Shown here in pieces: positions 6,578 through 11,010 of a DNA stretch of 11,010 nucleotides. The stretch comes from Minisyncoccota bacterium. Lineage in GTDB: Bacteria; Patescibacteriota; Minisyncoccia; Phycocordibacterales; Phycocordibacteraceae. The notes under the pieces are model-generated. The model was not told the origin of the DNA, did not search any database, and saw nothing but the letters and a program-made list of their open reading frames with translations. Each line of letters begins with the position of its first letter. Position 1 is the stretch's first letter. The DNA lies in the NCBI GenBank assembly GCA_018062165.1, contig JAGOSU010000025.1, positions 1 to 11,010 on the forward strand, given 5' to 3'. A program made the translations under genes and the position numbers.

Positions 6578-7207
6578 CTACCCCACGAGTAGGCCGAATA
6601 CCCACATAACGAACTGGAAGAACGGCGCAGACAGGAAATAGGAGAAGAACATAAGGAAGAGAAGGAGGGAGAAGATGCCCATCCGGCTCTCAAAATTGCG
6701 CACCGGCACGGCATAGCGGCTCGGGAGGATGCTCCGGAGCACCGTGAAGCCATCAAGCGGCGGGAACGGAATGAGGTTGAAAAGACCCAAGAAAAGGTTC
6801 ACAAACACCACGATTGCGGCAAGGGCGGCGAACAGGTCGAGGCCGCCCGCGTCTGCAAAGCGGAAGATAATGGCAAACAGCATCGCAAGAAGGAGGTTAG
6901 TTGCCACTCCGGCGATACCAACGAAGGCCTCGCCCCACCGCTGGTTCCGAAGATTGTAGGGATTATAGGGAACAGGCTTTGCCCAACCGAAGAGGAATCC
7001 TGCATTGGTGAGCACGAGGAGCGCCGGGAGCAAAACCGAACCAATGGGGTCCAGGTGCGGCAAAGGATTCATCGTGAGGCGGCCGGAGAGCTTGGCGGTG
7101 GGGTCCCCGAGGGCGTAGGCAGCGTAGCCATGCGCCACCTCATGGATGATGATTGAGAAAATCAACACGAGGATGGTGAAAATGCTCGTTTCGAGGTCGG
7201 TTTGCAT
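6578..7207 (-). CDS. Site-2-protease-type M50 membrane metalloprotease
   Basis: An integral-membrane zinc protease (209 aa) of the compact COG1994-like branch, which cuts transmembrane substrates within the bilayer. The zinc site HEVAH (H22, E23, H26) sits in the first helix (about 9-30). The second conserved site, NLIPFPPLDG (144-153), supplies the third ligand D152. The family motif GWAKPVPYNP is at 74-83. Further hydrophobic segments lie at about 54-73, 94-118, 123-147 and 176-207. No PDZ domain is present. Such enzymes often act in regulated proteolysis of anti-sigma factors or in clearing signal peptides. The neighbouring secreted and membrane proteins are possible substrates, but this is inference. 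The ATG at 7207 is divergent from rpmB across 33 nt. Confidence 0.92.
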   Translation of the reverse strand: MQTDLETSIFTILVLIFSIIIHEVAHGYAAYALGDPTAKLSGRLTMNPLPHLDPIGSVLLPALLVLTNAGFLFGWAKPVPYNPYNLRNQRWGEAFVGIAGVATNLLLAMLFAIIFRFADAGGLDLFAALAAIVVFVNLFLGLFNLIPFPPLDGFTVLRSILPSRYAVPVRNFESRMGIFSLLLFLMFFSYFLSAPFFQFVMWVFGLLVG

Positions 7208-7220
7208 AAAACGCTTCCGC

Positions 7221-7231
7221 TATGCTAGCAT
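7221..7231. promoter_or_regulatory. Overlapping divergent -10 elements between the M50 gene and rpmB
   Basis: The 33-nt divergent gap contains a perfect 10-bp palindrome, ATGCTAGCAT (7222-7231). TATGCT on the plus strand (7221-7226) lies exactly 14 nt before the rpmB ATG, and TAGCAT on the minus strand (7227-7222) lies exactly 14 nt before the M50 ATG. Both would give leaders of about 7 nt. Both hexamers match TATAAT at only four positions and lack good -35 boxes, so they remain predictions. Confidence 0.35.
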
Positions 7232-7240
7232 GCGGCGACT

Positions 7241-7486
7241 ATGGCACGCGAATGTGAAATCACCGGAAAGAGCACGCAGGTAGGCGGACGGTACTCTAAC
7301 CGTACCCGTGCAACCCAGTACAACCCAGTTGGGAAGACGCGTCGCCGCGCTAACCTCCAGAAGAGGCGTATTTACGTCCCTGAGCTCGGAAAGAGCGTCC
7401 TCGTGGACATCTCGACCAAGGGCCTCCGCCACATCAAGAAGAACGGAGCCTACGCCACCCTCAAGAAGGCAAAGGTCGTTAAGTAA
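7241..7486 (+). CDS. rpmB: Large ribosomal subunit protein bL28
   Basis: An 81-residue basic protein of the 50S subunit. The N-terminus MARECEITGKSTQVGGRYS fits the L28 start 'C-x-x-TGK'. The middle is basic (TRRRANLQKRRIYVPE), and SVLVDISTKGLRHIKKNGA corresponds to the family's 'VSxKxLRTIxKxG' segment. Only one cysteine (C5) is present, so there is no four-cysteine zinc ribbon. It is a single-gene transcription unit, divergent from the M50 protease and closed by a strong hairpin 2 nt after the stop. No Shine-Dalgarno motif is present. Confidence 0.95.
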   Translation: MARECEITGKSTQVGGRYSNRTRATQYNPVGKTRRRANLQKRRIYVPELGKSVLVDISTKGLRHIKKNGAYATLKKAKVVK

Positions 7487-7488
7487 TC

Positions 7489-7510
7489 AAAGCCCCTCCA
7501 AGGGGCTTTT
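7489..7510 (+). terminator. Rho-independent terminator, probably bidirectional
   Basis: AAAGCCCCT (7489-7497), a CCA loop and AGGGGCTTT (7501-7509) form a perfect 9-bp stem. On the plus strand it is followed by a T-rich stretch (TACTTTTG) and ends rpmB. On the minus strand the same stem follows the comEC-type gene immediately, its TAA (7511-7509) sharing the first stem base, with a weaker TTTGATTACTT tail. It is the only convincing terminator in the window. Confidence 0.85.
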
Positions 7511-8354
7511 ACTTTTGTTTGATGGTGACTCCATCGCTTACAAGCGTGATGGTTCCGCTTTCTATAGTGGAGAGTGTGCGTGCGCCTGCCTTTGCTACTC
7601 TCGCCAGCACCTCTGGGTGCGGGTGTCCGTAGCTGTTGTCCTTCCCCGCTGAGATGACCACAAGCGCAGGGGCGACTGCGTCGAGAAATTCATCACTCGT
7701 GGAAGTTCTCGACCCATGATGCCCGGCCTTAAGCACGTCGCTTTGCAGATTCTCTTTCTGCGCAACCAACCAGTTTTCTATAGACAGCGGGGCGTCTCCG
7801 GTGAGCATGAATTCAGTTTCGCCATAGACCACCCGCATGATGATTGAACCGGTGTTCGTTTCAAGTTTTGACACGTCTCCGCTCGGGTAGAGGATGTCGG
7901 CATACGCGCCACCACCAAGCAGAAGCCTTTGGCCGCGCCGCGCGAGCACTGCTTCAATGCCCGGCTCCTTTGCGACAGCGTCTGCGAGTCTTAGGGCCGC
8001 ACTCGTATCATTCTCGACTCCGGGCTCCAGGAAATAGTGCACGCGATAGCGCCCAAATACATCTGCAAGCCCAGAGATGTGGTCGGCGTCCGGGTGGGTG
8101 GCCACCACGACATCAATAGAACGGTCGAGCACGCCCATAACACGTGGTAATTCTCGAAGTACCGAGCGGTCTCGCCCTCCATCCACGAGCACGTCTATCC
8201 CTGTCGGCCCCTGTAGGAGAATGGCATCCCCCTGCCCCACGGTAAGGAATGACACTCGGAGCTCGTGTGTGCGGGGGACGAGCAAAAGAAGGAACACAAG
8301 GTTCACGAACACCAATGTGCCAACAAGCGTAAAGAGAATGTGCCTGCGGTTCAT
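7509..8354 (-). CDS. Stand-alone ComEC-type metallo-beta-lactamase domain, membrane-anchored
   Basis: A 281-residue protein equal to the C-terminal hydrolase domain of ComEC/Rec2, made as a separate chain. One helix (about 6-26) anchors it, leaving the domain outside. ComEC-type motifs occur in order: FLTVGQGDA (36-44, T38 where D or N is usual), VDGG (57-60), the metal-binding HPDADH (87-92), LTGD (184-187), HHGS (212-215) and SYGHPHP (241-247). In B. subtilis-type ComEC this domain follows the channel in one chain and is thought to degrade one DNA strand. The channel is encoded separately at 8958-10409, with a dismutase gene between. A GTG at 8375 adds seven residues, but a -10-like TATCAT lies between it and the ATG at 8354, so the ATG was chosen. 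Confidence 0.9.
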   Translation of the reverse strand: MNRRHILFTLVGTLVFVNLVFLLLLVPRTHELRVSFLTVGQGDAILLQGPTGIDVLVDGGRDRSVLRELPRVMGVLDRSIDVVVATHPDADHISGLADVFGRYRVHYFLEPGVENDTSAALRLADAVAKEPGIEAVLARRGQRLLLGGGAYADILYPSGDVSKLETNTGSIIMRVVYGETEFMLTGDAPLSIENWLVAQKENLQSDVLKAGHHGSRTSTSDEFLDAVAPALVVISAGKDNSYGHPHPEVLARVAKAGARTLSTIESGTITLVSDGVTIKQK

Positions 8355-8360
8355 GCGCCC

Positions 8361-8366
8361 ATGATA
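8361..8366 (-). promoter_or_regulatory. -10 element of the ComEC-type hydrolase gene, leaderless
   Basis: TATCAT on the minus strand (8366-8361) matches TATAAT at five of six positions and ends 6 nt before the ATG at 8354, so transcription should start at or next to the A of the start codon. No strong -35 box is visible. Confidence 0.45.
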
Positions 8367-8390
8367 CTCACACACTGCTCATGATAAGAA

Positions 8391-8400
8391 GCGCTATACT
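8391..8400 (+). promoter_or_regulatory. -10 element of the superoxide dismutase gene, leaderless
   Basis: GCGCTATACT ends 7 nt before the ATG at 8408, predicting transcription from the start codon itself. The identical 10-mer precedes the gene at 6100 on the other strand. It shares a 53-nt divergent region with the promoter of the ComEC-type hydrolase. Confidence 0.5.
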
Positions 8401-8407
8401 GGGACCT

Positions 8408-9004
8408 ATGACCTACACCGCACGGACGTTTGACCTCCCTGAACTTAAGGGCCTTTCGAAGAAGCAGATAGAAGTGCACCTCGCGCTCTACCAAGGATAC
8501 GTAAAGCACACGAACCTTATTCTTGAGACTATTAAGAAACTGCGCGAGGAGAACGCTGAAGCAAACGCGTTCACCATCAATGAACTGCGCCGCCGCCTAG
8601 GGTTTGAGTTTGATGGCATGCGCATGCATGAGTATTACTTCGAGCAGTTTGAGGGCGGCTCGCAGGTCTCAGATGGTCAGGGCAATCTCCGTAAGCGAGT
8701 GACGGAGAAGTACGGTGGATGGGATGAATTTCTCGCACATATACAAGAGGTAGCAGGCACTCGTGGGATTGGATGGGTGGTGGTCTATTACGACGCTACC
8801 ATTGGTATGCTCCACACCGCGTTCGTGAACGACCACGAGCTCGGACAGTTCTCAGGCCTCCCTATTCTTCTGGCGCTCGACCTTTGGGAGCACGCGTTTA
8901 TGGTTGATTACGTTCCGGCAGAGAAGAAAACGTATGTTGAGGCGTTTCTTGAGAACGTTAATTGGACCGTAGTAGATTCACGTCTCCAGCGGGCGCACGG
9001 ATAA
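8408..9004 (+). CDS. Fe/Mn superoxide dismutase
   Basis: A cytoplasmic-type enzyme (198 aa, usual length) converting superoxide to oxygen and hydrogen peroxide. Metal ligands can be placed: H24 (IEVH), H74 (MRMHEYY), and D158 and H162 in DLWEHAFMVDY. The segment after H24 reads HLALYQGYV instead of the common HYGKHHxxYV, one residue shorter and lacking the paired histidines. Before the DLWEH motif, NDHELGQF places H143 near where Mn enzymes carry an 'NQD' glutamine, so metal preference cannot be judged. No signal peptide is present. The ATG at 8408 follows a -10 element by 7 nt; an in-frame start at 8381 lies upstream of that hexamer and is rejected. The 3' end overlaps the convergent comEC gene by 47 nt. 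Confidence 0.93.
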   Translation: MTYTARTFDLPELKGLSKKQIEVHLALYQGYVKHTNLILETIKKLREENAEANAFTINELRRRLGFEFDGMRMHEYYFEQFEGGSQVSDGQGNLRKRVTEKYGGWDEFLAHIQEVAGTRGIGWVVVYYDATIGMLHTAFVNDHELGQFSGLPILLALDLWEHAFMVDYVPAEKKTYVEAFLENVNWTVVDSRLQRAHG

Positions 9005-10409
9005 ACTCCTTGTTCTTCCATACGTAGTAGCCAAGTCCTGCGTACGCGAGGACGGTGATAATGAACGGGAACGCGGGTACTGAGAACGCTGCGAGCGGCA
9101 GACTCGAGGAAACTTCAACCACCTTTACGATGTAGGCAAGCAGCACGTAGGCCGGGAGTCCAATAATTGGTGCAACTGTCGGGATGAGAAATCCTGCAAG
9201 CCCCGCGAGCGCCGAAGCAGCCATCGCAAGTGGCACTACCGGCAACACGAGCAGGTTTGCCGGAAGCGCGACTACGGAGAAGAGTCCGTTTTGATACAGA
9301 AGCAATGGGAGCACGGAAATTTGGGCAGCAATAGTAGAGGCCGCAATCTCGCGTATAAAGTTGTTCTTGATAGACGTAAGCTTCCTTTCTACTAATGGCG
9401 CGCCGAGAATAAGACCCAGGGTAGCGACAAAGGAGAGCTGGAACCCAGGATCGTAGGCAAGTAGAAGCGGGTTCCAGAGAAGCATAAGTATTCCAGCAAC
9501 GACGAGTGCACGCACTGCGTCGTAGGTTTTATAGGTTGCGCGAGCGAAGAGCGCGATGCCTGCCATAAGTCCTGCACGAATGCTTGCCGCCCCTGCCCCT
9601 GCAGCAAGCACAAACGCTCCGATGGTGAGTGCTGCGGCGGTTGTCGCAATTCTTCGAGGGAATACGGAGAGAAGTCGCAGCACTGCTTCAGCAACAATCA
9701 TTACGTTGTAGCCAGACAACACCACGATGTGTATGAGGCCTGAGCGTATGAAGGCATCAAGCAAGGAGTCTCCGAGCCCCTGCTTCCCTCCTGCGACCAA
9801 CCCGCCTGCGAGTGCGGCTTCTGGTTCGGGCAGTGCCGTTGCAAGTGAAGCGAGAAATCCTGTCTTCACGTCGGAGAAGAACCCTCGAAGGTTAGTGAGC
9901 GCACCATCTCGTGGTGCCAGGACTTCAAGATGCGCTCGCTCCACGAGGACGAAGATGCCGTTCTTCTCAAGGAAATGATCGTAGCGGAACACTCGCCCAC
10001 CAGTCGTATCAAAAGGTTCGGGCAACACAAGCTTTCCTTCGACGCGCACCTGCTCGCCATACTTCACTTCTGGATAAAGCGGAACAACCGCCAGCACCGT
10101 TGCCTCTTCTGTTCGCAGAGAAATTCTCTGACTCTCCTCGCGGATATCGGGGTCTGCAACCACCCTCCCTTCCATAACCACGTTTGTGTTGAGTAGTGGG
10201 CGGAGCGGTTCTGGGAAGGTGGGCATAAGTAAGGTCCGCCCACTCCCAATCGCTACGAGCAATAAGAAGATACTTATAGAGGTGTAGAGAGTGCGTTTCG
10301 TTCCGGCAAGCAGCAACAAAAGGCCTAGGAGACCTATGAATCCGGAAGCGGCAAGCGAGAGCGAAGCGAGGATGCCTAGCGCAAACCCAATCGCTCCAAT
10401 AAAGAGCAT
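8958..10409 (-). CDS. comEC: ComEC/Rec2 DNA-import channel lacking the beta-lactamase domain
   Basis: A polytopic membrane protein (483 aa) that passes single-stranded DNA into the cytoplasm during natural transformation. Two or three N-terminal helices (1-62) lead to the outside OB-fold-like region (about 75-165, with GRVVADP and VRVEGKLVLPEPF). The 'Competence' membrane domain follows (about 195-460) with its hallmark SGLIHIVVLSGYNVMIVAE (223-241), DPGFQLSFVATLGLI (320-334) and AAQISVLPLLLYQNGLFS (361-378). It ends soon after the last helix, so the hydrolase domain found in full-length ComEC (700-800 aa) is missing and is encoded at 7509-8354. The ATG at 10409 lies one base after the rnhA TAA (TAACATG). 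An ATG at 10448 would extend back into rnhA and put polar residues before the first helix. Confidence 0.93.
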   Translation of the reverse strand: MLFIGAIGFALGILASLSLAASGFIGLLGLLLLLAGTKRTLYTSISIFLLLVAIGSGRTLLMPTFPEPLRPLLNTNVVMEGRVVADPDIREESQRISLRTEEATVLAVVPLYPEVKYGEQVRVEGKLVLPEPFDTTGGRVFRYDHFLEKNGIFVLVERAHLEVLAPRDGALTNLRGFFSDVKTGFLASLATALPEPEAALAGGLVAGGKQGLGDSLLDAFIRSGLIHIVVLSGYNVMIVAEAVLRLLSVFPRRIATTAAALTIGAFVLAAGAGAASIRAGLMAGIALFARATYKTYDAVRALVVAGILMLLWNPLLLAYDPGFQLSFVATLGLILGAPLVERKLTSIKNNFIREIAASTIAAQISVLPLLLYQNGLFSVVALPANLLVLPVVPLAMAASALAGLAGFLIPTVAPIIGLPAYVLLAYIVKVVEVSSSLPLAAFSVPAFPFIITVLAYAGLGYYVWKNKEFIRAPAGDVNLLRSN

Positions 10410-10410
10410 G

Positions 10411-10821
10411 TTAGTGCCCGCGATCCATCGCCTTGTTGGCGAGCGCATCTGCGTCTTTGTTCTTTGCGCGAGGAATATGCGAGAACGTCACTGATTTGAA
10501 TCGATGAAGCAAGAGCGCGACTTGGGTGGCAAGGGGCTTTAGGTTTGGGTGCTTGATTTTGTACTCCCCGCGCATCTGTTTCACTACCAGCTCGCTATCC
10601 ATTTCAATTTTCACCGTAGCGCTCTTTGCTCCCGCTACCTCTGCAAGGCCCTCGAGCGCTCTGAGGATGGCGGTATATTCCGCTACGTTGTTGGTGGTGT
10701 GCCCCAAGAACTCGGAGACCGTAAAGACCGTCTTTCCTTTGGTGTCCCGGACAATGGCGCCCGCACCGGCGGGCCCTGGGTTACCTCGTGAGCCGCCATC
10801 GGCCTGAATCGTATACTCCAT
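10411..10821 (-). CDS. Ribonuclease H-type protein (RNase HI-like)
   Basis: A cytoplasmic nuclease (136 aa) that cuts the RNA strand of RNA-DNA hybrids, removing primers and R-loops. The four acidic active-site residues are in place: D8 (ADGGSRGNPGPAGAG), E48 (NNVAEYTAI), D75 (EMDSELVVKQ) and D125 (NKDADALAN). The glycine/proline loop after D8 and the short length without a basic-protrusion helix fit the compact archaeal/YpeP-like branch of RNase HI rather than E. coli RnhA. It is the first gene of a coupled pair with comEC (1-nt gap). Whether this pairing reflects handling of imported DNA or only compaction is open. The start at 10821 follows a -10-like hexamer by 8 nt and has no Shine-Dalgarno motif. 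Confidence 0.92.
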   Translation of the reverse strand: MEYTIQADGGSRGNPGPAGAGAIVRDTKGKTVFTVSEFLGHTTNNVAEYTAILRALEGLAEVAGAKSATVKIEMDSELVVKQMRGEYKIKHPNLKPLATQVALLLHRFKSVTFSHIPRAKNKDADALANKAMDRGH

Positions 10822-10829
10822 GTCAGGTA

Positions 10830-10839
10830 ATGCTACACT
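10830..10839. promoter_or_regulatory. Overlapping divergent -10 elements, rnhA and right-edge gene
   Basis: On the minus strand TAGCAT (10835-10830) ends 8 nt before the rnhA ATG, the leaderless spacing. On the plus strand TACACT (10834-10839), with TG one base ahead (an extended -10), lies 20 nt before the ATG at 10860. The two hexamers share two bases, so polymerase could bind only one direction at a time. Neither has a good -35 box. Confidence 0.4.
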
Positions 10840-10859
10840 ACCGGCACAACACTACTCAC

Positions 10860-11010
10860 ATGACTGAGACATTCGAAGCAGGAAAACCAGCATGGCCAAA
10901 GAAGGTGCCGGTTGCGGAGGGGCTGAAAGACCCGGGCTCAATTGCAGATTTTGTCGAGAAGATTCCAGGAAACCACGAAGTGAAGATTGTCATTACCTAT
11001 AATGATGCGC
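10860..11010 (+). CDS. Unidentified protein, 3' end outside the window
   Basis: Only the first 50 codons are present and the frame is open to the edge. The visible part starts MTETFEAGKPAWPKKV and continues with LKDPGSIADFVEKIPGNHE and a beta-strand-like VKIVITYND. It has no signal peptide or membrane helix and appears soluble. No family can be named from this fragment. It is called as a gene because it follows a predicted extended -10 element, has an ATG at 10860, shows ordinary amino-acid composition and lies divergent from rnhA. No Shine-Dalgarno motif is seen. Confidence 0.6.
   Translation, partial: MTETFEAGKPAWPKKVPVAEGLKDPGSIADFVEKIPGNHEVKIVITYNDA

Noticed and set aside
8355..8375. Upstream GTG start for the ComEC-type hydrolase
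   Set aside because: The extension contains the -10 hexamer and adds polar residues before the membrane helix.
10410..10448. Upstream ATG start for comEC inside rnhA
   Set aside because: It would overlap rnhA by 38 nt and add residues unlike the family N-terminus; the ATG one base after the rnhA stop is a better coupled start.
1..11010. tRNA, CRISPR array, insertion sequence or tandem repeat
   Set aside because: I saw no cloverleaf-like sequence, spaced direct repeats, transposase frame or terminal inverted repeats on either strand.

Overview
The window looks like a compact, roughly half-GC bacterial chromosome from the Candidate Phyla Radiation (Patescibacteria), most likely a Parcubacteria-type lineage. 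The evidence is indirect but consistent. Genes are packed with gaps of -47 to about 100 bp. Shine-Dalgarno motifs are almost absent. ComEC is split into two proteins. A three-gene envelope operon contains a TrbC/VirB2-like 'T4SS pilin' protein of the kind common in these genomes. TGA is used as a stop (gene ending at 5111), so the TGA-to-Gly code of SR1/Gracilibacteria does not apply. Taxonomy is inferred; no rRNA is present.

Region 1 (1-2703) is the conserved origin-proximal block. dnaA is on the minus strand, divergent from rpmH-rnpA-yidC on the plus strand (ribosomal protein L34, RNase P protein, membrane insertase). Two DnaA-box-like 9-mers lie just past the dnaA stop, where an origin is often found.

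Region 2 (2700-7207, minus strand) is a run of five envelope genes, read in order from 7207 down: a site-2-protease-type M50 metalloprotease, a four-helix membrane protein, a secreted beta-rich (Ig-like) protein, a two-helix pilin-like membrane protein with cysteine-rich ectodomains, and a single-helix-anchored protein that looks like a beta-propeller. The last three are translationally coupled (ATGA overlap, then a 3-nt gap) and are the best candidate here for an uncharacterised surface machine. They converge on yidC with stop codons that overlap.

Region 3 (7241-9004): rpmB (L28) ends at a strong hairpin terminator shared with the convergent gene for a membrane-anchored ComEC-type metallo-beta-lactamase domain. 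That gene is divergent from an Fe/Mn superoxide dismutase gene.

Region 4 (8958-10821, minus strand): rnhA (RNase H) leads by a 1-nt gap into the ComEC membrane channel gene, which lacks the beta-lactamase domain. Together with the separate domain at 7509-8354 it could rebuild a complete DNA-import ComEC. A divergent unidentified gene runs off the right edge.

A recurring theme is a -10-like hexamer (TATACT, TATCAT or TAGCAT) only 6-9 nt before the ATG of five genes, which predicts leaderless or nearly leaderless mRNAs. No tRNA, rRNA, CRISPR array, insertion sequence or gene-free stretch over 300 bases was seen.
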